From positions 1-64,000 of the forward strand of contig VGNX01000002.1 in assembly GCA_016865855.1 (NCBI GenBank): 64,000 bases of DNA. Reading direction: 5' to 3'. A program made the position numbers and the translations under genes. The notes under the pieces are model-generated. The model had not been told where the DNA came from and ran no database searches. It saw nothing but the letters and a program-made list of their open reading frames with translations. Shown piece after piece: positions 53,742-63,984 of this stretch (position 1 is the first letter of the stretch; every line of letters starts with the position of its first letter). This DNA is from Chloroflexota bacterium (GTDB lineage: Bacteria > Chloroflexota > Dehalococcoidia > GIF9 > UBA5629).

Positions 53742-54200
53742 ATGGACGCTGTAGTTTACGAAGACACCCCCCGCTATGACGTATGGCTCAAGTCCATTAT
53801 GCTGCTCCCTGTGTTCTTCATCATTGCCGGGATATACTATGTAATCATCGCCGAAGTCGCGGCAGCGATTGCCATGTTTGCCACAACCATCCTTATGGGG
53901 GCCGTCTACTGGGCAATATTCCCCCGAAAGTACCTCATACTTGAAAGCAAAATTAGAATAGTCCTCGGGGGGCCATTCTCTTTCAATATTCCCTTCGATA
54001 ACTTGGAAACTGCCAGAGAACCTGAGGGGCCAACCTTTGGCATTAACTTTGCCACCGCCTTCTTAAGCAAGAACGCCGTGGAAATCGTCAGGAAAAAAGG
54101 GCTAAATGTAAATATAACTCCAAGTAACCGCGAGCTGTTTCTCGAGAACCTGAATAAAGCACTGAATAGCTGGGGGAGATACAATACTAAAGTCGTTTAG
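53742..54200 (+). CDS. Membrane protein with possible PH-like domain, hypothetical
   Basis: Two hydrophobic segments (ILLPVFFIIAGIYYVIIAEVAAAIAMFATTILMGAVYWAIF) then IRIVLGGPFSFNIPFDNLETARE. Confidence 0.65.
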   Translation: MDAVVYEDTPRYDVWLKSIMLLPVFFIIAGIYYVIIAEVAAAIAMFATTILMGAVYWAIFPRKYLILESKIRIVLGGPFSFNIPFDNLETAREPEGPTFGINFATAFLSKNAVEIVRKKGLNVNITPSNRELFLENLNKALNSWGRYNTKVV

Positions 54201-54278
54201 TAACATAACTGTCATTGCGAGCGAAGCGTGGCAATCTCGGCGGGGGTAGACGGGAACATCCGCTCCCGTGGGGGAAAC

Positions 54279-54336
54279 ATGTAGTTGCGAGGCTTTAGCC
54301 TCGCTGAACTCGACCCTAAAGGGTCGAGGCTACATG
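54279..54336. repeat. ATGTAG...CTACAT double hairpin
   Basis: catgtagttgcgaggctttagcctcgctgaactcgaccctaaagggtcgaggctacatg; nearly identical to 53502-53560. Confidence 0.9.
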
Positions 54337-54369
54337 TACGAGTCGAAAATGGCATAATGTGGGATACTG

Positions 54370-55401
54370 ATGAAACCGATTGAATGGCTGGGCAACAGAC
54401 TTAAGATTATCGACCAGACACAACTGCCTGGGAAGATAGTTTTAGTTGAACTCCGCAACTATACCGAGGTTGTCGCCGCCATCAAGGGGATGAAGGTGCG
54501 CGGAGCGCCGGCCATCGGTGTGGCTGCCGCCTACGGCATCGCTCTTGGCGCCCAGAATATAAAGGCTGAGAATAAGTCGAGGTTCGTTAGCGAATTTGAC
54601 CGAATTCTGCAGGCTTTCGCCGCCGCCCGACCTACGGCTGTTAACCTGTTTCGAGCCATCGACCGGATGAAAAAGGTGGTAGAAACAACTGACGATATAC
54701 CGAAGATAAAGCAAACGCTCATTGACGAGGCGAAGAGGATTCACGCCGAAGAGGAAGCTGCCACCGAGCGTCTCAGCCAGCTCGGTGCCGAACTGATTAA
54801 GGATGGGGCTACTGTCCTGACGCACTGCAACACCGGCTCATTAGCCACCGCCGGCTACGGCACCGCTTTAGGTGTCATCAAAGCTGCTGCAAAGCAAGGC
54901 AAAAAAATCGATGTCATCGCCACCGAGACCCGCCCCCTTCTCCAAGGAGCCCGCCTCACCGCCTGGGAGTTGATGCAGGAGAACATACCCGTAACCCTGA
55001 TTACCGATTCCATGGCCGGTTATTTCCTGAGCCGTGGCAAGGTCAACTGCGTTATCGTCGGTGCTGACAGGATTGCCGCCAACGGCGATACCGCCAACAA
55101 AATCGGCACCTATACTCTGGCGGTGTTGGCTAAAGAAAACGGCATCCCCTTTTACGTGGCAGCGCCGACCAGCACCGTCGACCTCTCTCTAAGCTCCGGC
55201 GACCAAATCCCCATCGAGGAACGCAACCCCGAAGAGGTAACCAGCATCGGTGGCATTCGCCTGGCGCCGGAAGGCGTCGCCGCCGCCAACTCCGCCTTCG
55301 ACGTCACCCCCCACCGCTATATAACCGCCATCATCACCGAAAAGGGTATCGTAAGAGAGCCGTATGCGAATAGTCTGAAAAAGGTTATAATTGAGAAATG
55401 A
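54370..55401 (+). CDS. mtnA: S-methyl-5-thioribose-1-phosphate isomerase
   Basis: [80 protein letters not shown]. Confidence 0.96.
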   Translation: MKPIEWLGNRLKIIDQTQLPGKIVLVELRNYTEVVAAIKGMKVRGAPAIGVAAAYGIALGAQNIKAENKSRFVSEFDRILQAFAAARPTAVNLFRAIDRMKKVVETTDDIPKIKQTLIDEAKRIHAEEEAATERLSQLGAELIKDGATVLTHCNTGSLATAGYGTALGVIKAAAKQGKKIDVIATETRPLLQGARLTAWELMQENIPVTLITDSMAGYFLSRGKVNCVIVGADRIAANGDTANKIGTYTLAVLAKENGIPFYVAAPTSTVDLSLSSGDQIPIEERNPEEVTSIGGIRLAPEGVAAANSAFDVTPHRYITAIITEKGIVREPYANSLKKVIIEK

Positions 55402-58151
55402 GCAGTGCGATGGCAGAGACATCACAAGAGAAAGCTCGCCAGGAAATAGCTAAGCTGGTTGAGAAATATAAAGCTCTATCTGCTGCCAATAAGAAAAAGT
55501 ACACTGAAGCTGATACCAAAACGATTTTCATCGAGCGTCTATTCAGCGCTTTGGGCTGGGATGTTTACGGTGGAGAGGAAGTTACCCAAGAGCAAAGAGC
55601 ATCACGCGGCCGTGTAGACTACGCCTTCCGCCTTCGGGGTATTCCAAAGCTCTTTCTTGAAGCCAAACCACTCAAGGCAGACCTAGACGATCCGGAATAC
55701 GCCAAGCAGGTTATAAATTATGCCTGGCACAAAGATGTCACCTGGGCAGTGCTGACCAATTTTGAAAGCCTTAAAGTATTTAATGCCGAGTGGAAAGAAC
55801 CAATCGTTTCTCGTTCCCAGTTCTTTGAACTCAGATGTGACGAATATCTAAGCCGTTTCGACTGGCTATGGCTGCTCTCCCGACCAGCATGTGAACAGAA
55901 CCTATTGGACCAGAAAGCTCTAGAGCTGTTCAAAAAGACCAAAAAGACCCCGGTAGGGCAGCAGCTTTTCTCCGACCTTGTTTCCTGGCGTGGGCTTCTA
56001 TACAAGCACCTATCGGTGTATAACGAAAAGTATTCTCGCCAGCTAATAGACGAAGCAGTGCAGCGCATCCTTGACCGCCTAATCTTCATCCGCACCTGCG
56101 AGGATAGAGGAATTGAACCGCCAATCCTACGCCCTCTACTCCGAGAATGGCAAAACGGCGCCCGAAAGAACGCGGTTCAAGAACTTAAACATGTTTGGCG
56201 TGATTTTGACGAGGGTTATGATAGCCGCCTATTCTTACCCCACCTCGCCGATGAGCTTGAATGTGCGCCCACTCCTTTTGAAGATGTAATAAGTGAGCTT
56301 TATGCCACCAAAGATGGCTCTATACAATATGACTTTAATGCTATCGGCGCTGACGTTCTAGGTGGTATTTACGAGCAATATCTTGAGCATCTTATTAAGA
56401 AAAAAGGCAAGGAAGTAGCAGTAATTCCAGGAAGGGGCAAACGTAAAGCCCAGGGCATCTATTACACCCCAAAATTTGTCGTCCGCTACATCGTGGAGAA
56501 TACCCTCGGGCCAGCATTAAAAGGCAAACATTTAAGTGAAGCAAGAAAAATACGAATACTAGACCCCGCCTGTGGCTCAGGTTCATTCTTGGTAGAAGCC
56601 CTAGATTATTTAGAGAAACACTGGCAGCAACAAAAGTGGGTTCCACAACCAAAGGAGGGAGAAGATGCCCAGCAGACGGATTTCTTCGATTATATGACTA
56701 AGGTTCAATTCCTCACCCAGAACATACATGGCGTTGACCTAGATGCCCAGGCAGTAGAGATTGCTCAACTAAATCTTCTGCTTAAAGTCCTTAGCCAAAG
56801 GGAGCGCCTACCCAATTTGGTTAATAGAATCCGCGAAGGCAACTCCCTGATTTCAGGCAGTAAGGATGAGCTAAAGAGGTATTTCGGCAACAGATGGCGA
56901 GAAAAGAAACGCTTCAACTGGGAACAGCAATTTGCGGATATTATGGCTGAAGGTGGCTTTGATATAGTGATAGGCAATCCCCCCTATGTGCAATCACGGA
57001 ATATATCAGACGATTCAGAAAGACATTATTATTGGGCTAAGTATGCTACGGACACAAACCACTCTGACATCTTCTCTTTCTTTGTTCAGAAGGGCATTGC
57101 CTTGCTGAAAGAAGGAGGTTTCTTAGGGTTAATCTTGCCTGCAACATGGCTTCGGCTTCCAAGTTTTGCATCAATGCGTCGAATCTTGCTGAGTAGCTGC
57201 GAAATTAAGAGAGTTGCCACTTTTGAACAGGTAAGGGTTTTTGAGGACTCTGAGATAGAGCCACTAATTCTTATTGCACAAAGAGTGTTCAAACCAGCAC
57301 GAGACAATCGTATAGTATATCAGAGGTTCTTAGGAGATGGTATCGAGCCAGAAGCTGTTGGTGAAATTCCACAGGTGGTTTGTGAGCAAACGGGTACGAT
57401 CAACCTAATTGTGGATACAGTAAAAAATGAAATAATGAGTAAGCTTAGCGCTATGCCAAAGGAGCTATTGCACTTGGTGCATATAATTGGCGGACTACGG
57501 ACGGGAGACGATGCTAAATATATAAAGTCTGAAAAAACCAAAATTGCGGATAGACCATTGCTACGTGGCAGAAATGTCTACCGGTATGGTTATGAATGGG
57601 CAGGAGAGTATATATGGTACAGGCCTGATTTGATGAAATCTAAGCAATGTGCAGCCCCTAAGGAAGCTCGCTTCTTCGAAGCGAATGAAAAGCTATTGTT
57701 GCGTATGATTGTTGGTGGACGACTTATAGCAGCTTATGACGACCAGCAATTCTATCTTCTTCAGGACAACATGCTTCTTCCCAAAGAACCTAAACATAGC
57801 CTCAAATATATCTTGGGAATTCTAAACTCAAAACTTGTGCAGTTCTTCCTTAGTAATGTAGTTTCAAATATTGCAGTAACTCAAAGTATCTTAAAGCAGC
57901 TCCCAATCCGCCGCATTGGCTTTAGCAACCCCACTGAGAAAAAGATGCATGATGACTTGGTAGCTCTAGTAGGTAAGATGCTGGAGCTTAATAAACGCCT
58001 GGCTCCAATCCGCAACACACCGTGCAACGAGCGCGATGAACTCCTGCGGGAAATAGAGCGAACTGATAAGGAAATAGATAACCTGGTCTACAACCTCTAC
58101 AGGCTGACTGAAGAGGAGAGGAAGATAGTCGAGGGAGGTCAAAAAAGTTAA
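55398..58151 (+). CDS. Type IIG restriction-modification enzyme (nuclease + N6-A methyltransferase + specificity region)
   Basis: N-term [22 protein letters not shown] nuclease-like; [37 protein letters not shown]-terminal TaqI-like specificity region. Confidence 0.9.
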   Translation: MSSAMAETSQEKARQEIAKLVEKYKALSAANKKKYTEADTKTIFIERLFSALGWDVYGGEEVTQEQRASRGRVDYAFRLRGIPKLFLEAKPLKADLDDPEYAKQVINYAWHKDVTWAVLTNFESLKVFNAEWKEPIVSRSQFFELRCDEYLSRFDWLWLLSRPACEQNLLDQKALELFKKTKKTPVGQQLFSDLVSWRGLLYKHLSVYNEKYSRQLIDEAVQRILDRLIFIRTCEDRGIEPPILRPLLREWQNGARKNAVQELKHVWRDFDEGYDSRLFLPHLADELECAPTPFEDVISELYATKDGSIQYDFNAIGADVLGGIYEQYLEHLIKKKGKEVAVIPGRGKRKAQGIYYTPKFVVRYIVENTLGPALKGKHLSEARKIRILDPACGSGSFLVEALDYLEKHWQQQKWVPQPKEGEDAQQTDFFDYMTKVQFLTQNIHGVDLDAQAVEIAQLNLLLKVLSQRERLPNLVNRIREGNSLISGSKDELKRYFGNRWREKKRFNWEQQFADIMAEGGFDIVIGNPPYVQSRNISDDSERHYYWAKYATDTNHSDIFSFFVQKGIALLKEGGFLGLILPATWLRLPSFASMRRILLSSCEIKRVATFEQVRVFEDSEIEPLILIAQRVFKPARDNRIVYQRFLGDGIEPEAVGEIPQVVCEQTGTINLIVDTVKNEIMSKLSAMPKELLHLVHIIGGLRTGDDAKYIKSEKTKIADRPLLRGRNVYRYGYEWAGEYIWYRPDLMKSKQCAAPKEARFFEANEKLLLRMIVGGRLIAAYDDQQFYLLQDNMLLPKEPKHSLKYILGILNSKLVQFFLSNVVSNIAVTQSILKQLPIRRIGFSNPTEKKMHDDLVALVGKMLELNKRLAPIRNTPCNERDELLREIERTDKEIDNLVYNLYRLTEEERKIVEGGQKS

Positions 58152-58175
58152 TCTGATGTACGAGGAGCTAACTTA

Positions 58176-58988
58176 ATGGCTACAGGCAACCTCATCGCTG
58201 GGTCTGACGCTAAACTTGTACTTACGGTCGGCCCTTGGGCCAAACGTAAATTACATTATATCAATCGATACTGCGAGATTTTCAATGCCGGTATGAAAAA
58301 CAAATGGTCAATTCGAACTTATATAGACTTGTTCGCTGGATCTGGGAGATGCTTCATCAAAGAAACGAAAGAGGAAATTGACGGATCCCCAATGGTCGCT
58401 TTAAGTTGCAAAGTGCCTTTTACACATTATTTCTTTAATGACGCGGAGGCTACCGCTATGGAGTCCTTACAAGCACGTGCCAAAGCGTTCGTCTCTTTCA
58501 ACATCGTCTACTTCAACGGGGATTGCGACGAAATCATAGACGAATTGATAAAGAAGCTTCCGTCCGGCTCCCTGGACTTCTGCTTTATTGACCCGTTTAA
58601 TTGGCAGATCAATTTCGATTCCATACGCAGACTTACCAAAGGAAGACAAATGGATCTCGCTGTGACCTTTCACGTTGGAGAGATGAAAAGAGTTGCGAAT
58701 AAACCTCCAAAGGACTTGCTGGACTTCTTTCCCGACCCTACCTGGCAACAAAAATACCAAGAGGCAAGGAGGATGCACAGATCAGTGGGTCACATATTAT
58801 TAGACGCTTATGAGCAAGGATTGAGACAATTAGGCTATAGCGACATAAAAGATTATGTGCTTGTGACAAACAGTAAAAACGTGCCTCTGTATCACCTAAT
58901 ATTTGCCAGCAAGAACCCTAAAGGCGGAGAGTTCTGGGATAAAATCGCTAGTCGTTCTGAAACAGGACAAATGAGGCTGTCATTGTGA
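58176..58988 (+). CDS. tcmP: Three-Cys-motif partner protein (TcmP family)
   Basis: LTVGPWAKRKLHYINRYCEIFNAGMKNKWSIRTYIDLFAGSGRCFIKE; GSLDFCFIDPFNWQINFDSIRRL. Confidence 0.85.
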   Translation: MATGNLIAGSDAKLVLTVGPWAKRKLHYINRYCEIFNAGMKNKWSIRTYIDLFAGSGRCFIKETKEEIDGSPMVALSCKVPFTHYFFNDAEATAMESLQARAKAFVSFNIVYFNGDCDEIIDELIKKLPSGSLDFCFIDPFNWQINFDSIRRLTKGRQMDLAVTFHVGEMKRVANKPPKDLLDFFPDPTWQQKYQEARRMHRSVGHILLDAYEQGLRQLGYSDIKDYVLVTNSKNVPLYHLIFASKNPKGGEFWDKIASRSETGQMRLSL

Positions 58989-59016
58989 CGCAGAAAAGGA
59001 TTCATCAGGAGAGAAT

Positions 59017-59976
59017 TTGGTAAATTTAAGAATTACCAGTGGTGAATATAAGCTATTAGATGGCCCTATGACATCATCAATTCAACAGGTCGGTGATGGT
59101 TCAATTATTAAAAGGTTTGATAAAACGCCTCCGCCTTGCAAGCCGACCGATGTTATATGTCCTCACTTCCTTGAATTGAAGTGGGCTTATGGCTGCCCGT
59201 TCGATTGCGCCTGGTGCTATCTGAAAGGAACATTCAGATTCCGGCCTGAGAAAACCAAACCAGTAATCAAAGATTTTGAGAAAGTAGAGCTGCATACTAG
59301 GCGATTCCTCAGCGAAGTTACAACCCCTGAAATCCTCAATACAGGGGAGATAGCCGATTCCCTGATGTGGGAAGGCTCGAACGAGCCTTTCTCCAAGTTT
59401 ATCATTCCTATGTTCGAGGAACAAAACAGGCATAAAGTGTTGTTTGTGACCAAATCGGACAACGTAAGAAATCTGCTGGAGATTAACCCCCACAACCAAG
59501 TCATTATAAGCTTTAGTCTTAACGCTGATGAAGTGGCGAAAAGATGGGAAAATCGAGCCCCGTCAGTGATAAGGAGAATTGACGCCGCACAAAAACTGAG
59601 CGAGGTAGGCTATGAAGTGCGAGTAAGAATTGACCCTATGGTTCCCATTCCAAGTTGGGAGAGGCATTATACTGATTTGATCGAACAGATTTTTGCCAGA
59701 TTTACCCCCACCCGCATTACGCTGGGGTCGCTTCGCGGGCTGCAAAGCACCATCAACGAGGCTACAGACAATAGCTGGAAGGAATACTTGACAGAGAAGT
59801 CTAACTGGGGTAAGAAGGTCGAATTCACTATTCGTTACGAAATGTATGCCACAATCATCAGCCAGCTAAAGCAAGAGTTCAATTATGAGGAAGTCGCCCT
59901 TTGCAAAGAAACAGTGGCAATGTGGGCAAAGTTGGGCATGGATTATAAAAAGATCAAATGTAACTGCGTATGGTGA
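59017..59976 (+). CDS. Radical SAM / spore-photolyase-like protein with CxxxCxxC
   Basis: FLELKWAYGCPFDCAWCYLKGTFRF; TGEIADSLMWEG; ISFSLNADEVAKRWENRAPSVIRRIDAAQKLSEVGYEVRVRIDPMVPIPSW. GTG/TTG start probable. Confidence 0.85.
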   Translation: MVNLRITSGEYKLLDGPMTSSIQQVGDGSIIKRFDKTPPPCKPTDVICPHFLELKWAYGCPFDCAWCYLKGTFRFRPEKTKPVIKDFEKVELHTRRFLSEVTTPEILNTGEIADSLMWEGSNEPFSKFIIPMFEEQNRHKVLFVTKSDNVRNLLEINPHNQVIISFSLNADEVAKRWENRAPSVIRRIDAAQKLSEVGYEVRVRIDPMVPIPSWERHYTDLIEQIFARFTPTRITLGSLRGLQSTINEATDNSWKEYLTEKSNWGKKVEFTIRYEMYATIISQLKQEFNYEEVALCKETVAMWAKLGMDYKKIKCNCVW

Positions 59977-60001
59977 GAATTAACAACAGGGAGGCAACTT
60001 A

Positions 60002-60871
60002 ATGGCTGAAGTTAAAGTTGGTATCATCGGCGGCAGCGGGCTGTACCAAATTGAAGGTATGACTGAGGTCAAGGAAGTAAAGGTGAAAACGCCTTTCGGC
60101 GACCCAAGCGACGCTATAACTCTCGGCAAACTGGAAGGTGTAAAGGTTGCCTTTCTCCCCAGGCATGGAAGGGGACACCCCATCAGCCCCACCGAGCTGC
60201 CGTCAAAAGCCAACATCTACGCCTTGAAGTCCCTCGGTGTGGAATGGATACTTTCCGTAGCCACGGTAGGCAGCCTCCAGGAGAAAATCAGGCCTCTGGA
60301 CATAGTCATCCCTGACCAGATTATCGACCGCACCTTCCTCAGACAGGATACCTTCTTCGGCAGGGGTATAGTCGGGCATATCGCCTTCGCCGACCCCTTC
60401 TGCCCTGTACTCGGCGATATACTCTACGATTCAGCACGCAAGCTTGAAATCCGAGCCCATGACGGCGGCATCTGCATCGTCATGGAGGGGCCTCAGTTCT
60501 CCACCAGGGCTGAGTCAGAGCTGTACCGCTCCTGGGGAGCCGATGTCATCTTTATGACCGGTTTGCCAGAGGCTAAGCTGGCTCGGGAGGCAGAAATCTG
60601 TTACGCCACCATCGCCGTAGTTACCGATTATGACTGCTGGAAGGAGACCTATGAGGTTGTATCTGCAGAGATGGTCATAGACAATCTAAGGCGAGGTATT
60701 GAAAATGTCAAGAGGCTATTGAGGCAGGCAATAACCCGTCTGCCTAAGACAAGGAATTGTATTTGCGCCAGCGCTCTCAAAAATGCCATAATCACCTCTC
60801 CGGAGCTTATCCCCGAGCAGGTGAAGAAAGACCTGGCACCAATCATCGGCAAGTATATAAAAGGATTTTGA
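60002..60871 (+). CDS. mtnP: S-methyl-5'-thioadenosine phosphorylase family protein
   Basis: VGIIGGSGLYQIEGMTEVKEVKVKTPFGDPSDAI; FLPRHGRGHPISPTELPSKANIYALKSLGVEWILS; VMEGPQFSTRAESELYRSWGADVIFMTG. Confidence 0.95.
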   Translation: MAEVKVGIIGGSGLYQIEGMTEVKEVKVKTPFGDPSDAITLGKLEGVKVAFLPRHGRGHPISPTELPSKANIYALKSLGVEWILSVATVGSLQEKIRPLDIVIPDQIIDRTFLRQDTFFGRGIVGHIAFADPFCPVLGDILYDSARKLEIRAHDGGICIVMEGPQFSTRAESELYRSWGADVIFMTGLPEAKLAREAEICYATIAVVTDYDCWKETYEVVSAEMVIDNLRRGIENVKRLLRQAITRLPKTRNCICASALKNAIITSPELIPEQVKKDLAPIIGKYIKGF

Positions 60872-60892
60872 TCCGCTTGAGGAGTGGTATAG

Positions 60893-61286
60893 ATGCCAAA
60901 GCTGCCTCAAATCAAAGGTGACAGGCTGGTAAATGCCCTCTCAAAGAGGGGATGGCATGTTGACCACACCCAAGGTAGTCATGTTATTATGAGGCACGAA
61001 AGCCCATCACCAATCTCCTGTAGTCACGACCCTTTAGGGTCGTGCCCACGAGGCTAAAGCCTCGCGGCTACATGCTAATTGCAAGCAAGCGAAGTGCCAC
61101 CAATATGCTAGACAAGTACAGTATGTTGACCACACCCGAGGTAGTCATGTTATTATGAGAAATGAAAGTAAGCCGGGAGCTAAAATAGTTATCCCTGTTC
61201 ATAGAAAACCAATAAAACCGGGAGTTTTGGGTAACATTTTGAAAAAGGCTGAACTTTCAGTAGAAGAAATCAAGTGCCTTATCTAG
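60893..61286 (+). pseudogene. hicA: HicA-family toxin interrupted by a palindromic element with internal duplication (locus 2)
   Basis: 5' part MPKLPQIKGDRLVNALSKRGWHVDHTQGSHVIMRHES; 3' part VDHTRGSHVIMRNESKPGAKIVIPVHRKPIKPGVLGNILKKAELSVEEIKCLI*. Removing 60957-61122 restores one frame. Confidence 0.9.
61020..61076. repeat. TGTAG...CTACAT double hairpin inside hicA
   Basis: tgtagtcacgaccctttagggtcgtgcccacgaggctaaagcctcgcggctacatg. Confidence 0.9.
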
Positions 61287-61296
61287 AGGAACGACC

Positions 61297-61527
61297 ATGT
61301 TGAAATACACCGTTATTCTCATACCTGAAGAGGAAGGTGGCTACTCAGTGGAAGTGCCGGCTCTTCCCGGGTGTTACACACAGGGAGAAACCAGGGGTGA
61401 AGCCATTTCGATGGCTAGAGAGGCCATTGAGCTATATCTGGAATCCTGCAAGGTACACAACGAGCCTGTTCCCGAAGAGACAGGAGTCGAGTCTTTAATC
61501 ATTGAAGTTAAGGAACCAATAGCGTAA
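61297..61527 (+). CDS. hicB: HicB-family antitoxin (locus 2)
   Basis: MLKYTVILIPEEEGGYSVEVPALPGCYTQGETRGEAISMAREAIELYLES. Confidence 0.9.
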   Translation: MLKYTVILIPEEEGGYSVEVPALPGCYTQGETRGEAISMAREAIELYLESCKVHNEPVPEETGVESLIIEVKEPIA

Positions 61528-61610
61528 CCTGCTCATACCTCCGATAGAAATGCACCCAGAAAGTACAACGCTCGCCGACCTTTAATTTCTGAACTGAAAG
61601 AATAGCTATC

Positions 61611-62660
61611 TTGAAGTTAAAAACAAACGTGTCCGCAAAGATAGAATTCAATTGTCTGCCTACGGCTATAGGGAGTATGCCTCAGACTGACCCGAAGGAG
61701 GCATGTTCTCTTGTGGCCAAATATCTGCCTGAGCTGCCTGCCTGGCCACAACTGCCGAAACGTTCCAGGCTGGAGAATATGTATGCCCAGTTCAGTGAGG
61801 GCTTCCCCGGTTTGGTGCTCGAGGGAGATAAAATCCACGTCGAACGCACAGCGGAATTCGATAGCCAGTTGGAGCAGCTTTACACCGCCTCCTCGGAGGA
61901 TAAACCCCACAACTATAGTATAAGTGCCGAACATGCTGCCGGACTACATGCTTTTCTGGCTCTAAAGGAACAGCATCCCAAGATGGTTAAGGGGCAGATA
62001 ACCGGACCCATCACTTGGGGGCTTTGTGCCACCGACAGGGAGCAACGAGGCATACTTTATGACGACCTTCTGGCTGAGACTCTAGCCAAATTCCTGCGGC
62101 TGAAAGCCATGTGGCAGGAAAGGTTCCTGCGCCAGGTCTCGCCTGAAACGGTAATCTTTGTTGACGAGCCTTACCTGACTTCTCTGGGCACAGCCTTTGT
62201 CTCCATTCCCAATGAGCAGGTGACGATTTTGCTCGAAGAGGTCTTCAGCGGCATAAAGGGACTTAAGGGAGTGCACTGCTGCGGCAGCACCGACTGGTCA
62301 CTCCTTTTGAAAAGCTCCACTGACATCCTGAGCTTCGATGCCTATAATTACGCTGACTCACTGAGCTGTTATCCGGCTGAGGTGAATGCCTTTTTGGAAC
62401 GGGGCGGCAGCATCGCCTGGGGCATTGTCCCCAACGACGAGGGAGCTTTGGCCGGAGAATCTGTAGCCAGCCTGTATGACCGACTCGGTGAAGCCATGGC
62501 GCAATTCACCCGAGAGAGCATACCTTTTAAGCAGCTCGTGGCTCAAGGTTTACTGACTCCGTCCTGTACACTGGCATCCCTGTCTCCTGAAGCTGCCGTC
62601 CGCGCCTTGGAATTGCTCGCTGAGCTTTCAGCTAAGGTGAGGAAGAAATACACAGTATAA
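61611..62660 (+). CDS. MetE-like / UROD-superfamily methionine synthase-like protein
   Basis: CLPTAIGSMPQTDPKEAC; VKGQITGPITWGLC; FVDEPYLTSLGTAF; GVHCCGSTDWSLLL; AWGIVPNDEG. Confidence 0.82.
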   Translation: MKLKTNVSAKIEFNCLPTAIGSMPQTDPKEACSLVAKYLPELPAWPQLPKRSRLENMYAQFSEGFPGLVLEGDKIHVERTAEFDSQLEQLYTASSEDKPHNYSISAEHAAGLHAFLALKEQHPKMVKGQITGPITWGLCATDREQRGILYDDLLAETLAKFLRLKAMWQERFLRQVSPETVIFVDEPYLTSLGTAFVSIPNEQVTILLEEVFSGIKGLKGVHCCGSTDWSLLLKSSTDILSFDAYNYADSLSCYPAEVNAFLERGGSIAWGIVPNDEGALAGESVASLYDRLGEAMAQFTRESIPFKQLVAQGLLTPSCTLASLSPEAAVRALELLAELSAKVRKKYTV

Positions 62661-62666
62661 CCGATG

Positions 62667-62717
62667 AGCCGCGACCCTTCAGGGTCGCGCAGGCGGGGTT
62701 AAAACCCCGCCACTACA
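62667..62717. repeat. Palindromic repeat modules
   Basis: gccgcgacccttcagggtcgcgcaggcggggttaaaaccccgccactaca. Confidence 0.75.
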
Positions 62718-62749
62718 CAACTAGGAAAACGAGATTCAGGTCAACTGGA

Positions 62750-62833
62750 TGTCATTGCGAGCGAAACGAAGCAATCACATACCTGCGCACTCCCTACCGA
62801 GATTGCATCGGCACTCCGTGACTCACATGACAA
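62750..62833. repeat. GTCATTGCGAGCGAAACGAAGCAATC... repeat (degenerate)
   Basis: tgtcattgcgagcgaaacgaagcaatcac...gagattgcatcggcactccgtgactcacatgaca. Confidence 0.65.
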
Positions 62834-62956
62834 AGAGATAATCACCCTCTCCCTTGACAGGGGATGGCCGGGGTGAGGGTGAAATTTGAAATCTAAGGCT
62901 AATTAAGCGATAATACAATGCAAATTTAAAAAACTCGTTTTATTAGGTGACAAACG

Positions 62957-63472
62957 ATGAATAAAAGTAAAAGAATGGCTATTCTGAAGCATCGCAAACG
63001 CCGCAAGAAGCTGGAAGAGAGAAGAAAGGCCATGGCTCTGCTGGCCGGTGTTACAGGGGTGGCTGCTAAACCAGCAGCCCTGCCAGCGGTGGCAGTCGCT
63101 GAGGCGCCACCAGCCCCGAAAAAGCCCATCAGAAAGAAGAAGGTAGAGGTAGCCGCTGCGGCTAAAGCTGCAGCTCCCAAACCAAAGGCAAGGGCAGCTA
63201 AAGCGAAAGTAGAAGAAGCCCCGAAAAAGCCTAGCAGGAAGAAGGCGGAAGTCGCCGCGGCTAAAGCTGTAACCGCCAAACCAAAGGCAAAAGCGGCTAA
63301 AGTAAAAGCAGCAGAGGAAGCGCCGAAAAAGCCTAGCAGGAAGAAGGCGGAAGTAGTCGCCGTGGCTAAAGCAGTAGCTGCCAAACCAAAGGCAAAGGCG
63401 GCCAAAGCGAAGCCAGCAGAAGAGCCGAAAAAAACCAGCCGAAAGAAGAAGACCGAAGCCACAAAGACTTAA
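62957..63472 (+). CDS. Histone H1-like Lys/Ala/Pro-rich repeat protein
   Basis: Tandem ~32-aa units of the form EEAPKKPSRKKAEVxAxAKAVAAKPKAKAAKxK; start overlaps no other gene and stop couples to the next ORF. Confidence 0.8.
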   Translation: MNKSKRMAILKHRKRRKKLEERRKAMALLAGVTGVAAKPAALPAVAVAEAPPAPKKPIRKKKVEVAAAAKAAAPKPKARAAKAKVEEAPKKPSRKKAEVAAAKAVTAKPKAKAAKVKAAEEAPKKPSRKKAEVVAVAKAVAAKPKAKAAKAKPAEEPKKTSRKKKTEATKT

Positions 63473-63984
63473 TGGCCAATGTCTACCTCTTAACCGGTAG
63501 CCCAGGGACAGGAAAAACCACCGTCATCAGACAGGCAATAGCCAGGTCTAAAGCCAAAGCTGGCGGTTTTTATACCGAGGAGATAAGAAGCGGTGGGACA
63601 AGGCAGGGCTTCAGGATTGTTACCTTAGACGGTCAGGACGCCATACTGTCGCATGTTGATAGTCACAGCCGCTATCGAGTAAGCAAATACGGCGTCGACA
63701 TCCAAAATCTGGATAACGTCGGTGTCGCTGCCATTAATCAGGCGATAGAGGGAAGCGATTTAATTGTCATTGACGAAATCGGCAAGATGGAGCTTTTCTC
63801 TCCCCGTTTTAGAGAAGCCGTACTGAAGGCGATAGACAGCGGCAAAAAAGTTCTGGGCACCATTATGCTCAGCCCTCACCCCTTCGCCGACGATATAAAA
63901 CGCCACCCCAAGGTAAAGATAGTCCAGCTCACCCGTGCTGACCACAACGAAGTACTGAGAGAAATACTAGACTGGCTGAAATAA
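63472..63984 (+). CDS. THEP1-type nucleoside-triphosphatase
   Basis: VYLLTGSPGTGKTTVIRQAI Walker A; GGFYTEEIRSGGTRQGFRIVTLDG; LIVIDEIGKMELFSPRF Walker B. Confidence 0.93.
   Translation: MANVYLLTGSPGTGKTTVIRQAIARSKAKAGGFYTEEIRSGGTRQGFRIVTLDGQDAILSHVDSHSRYRVSKYGVDIQNLDNVGVAAINQAIEGSDLIVIDEIGKMELFSPRFREAVLKAIDSGKKVLGTIMLSPHPFADDIKRHPKVKIVQLTRADHNEVLREILDWLK

Noticed and set aside
62926-63462. 178-aa minus-strand ORF, hydrophobic Ala/Phe-rich
   Set aside because: Exact mirror of the Lys/Ala repeat gene. Frame openness is explained by codon composition; plus strand has better start context and gene coupling.
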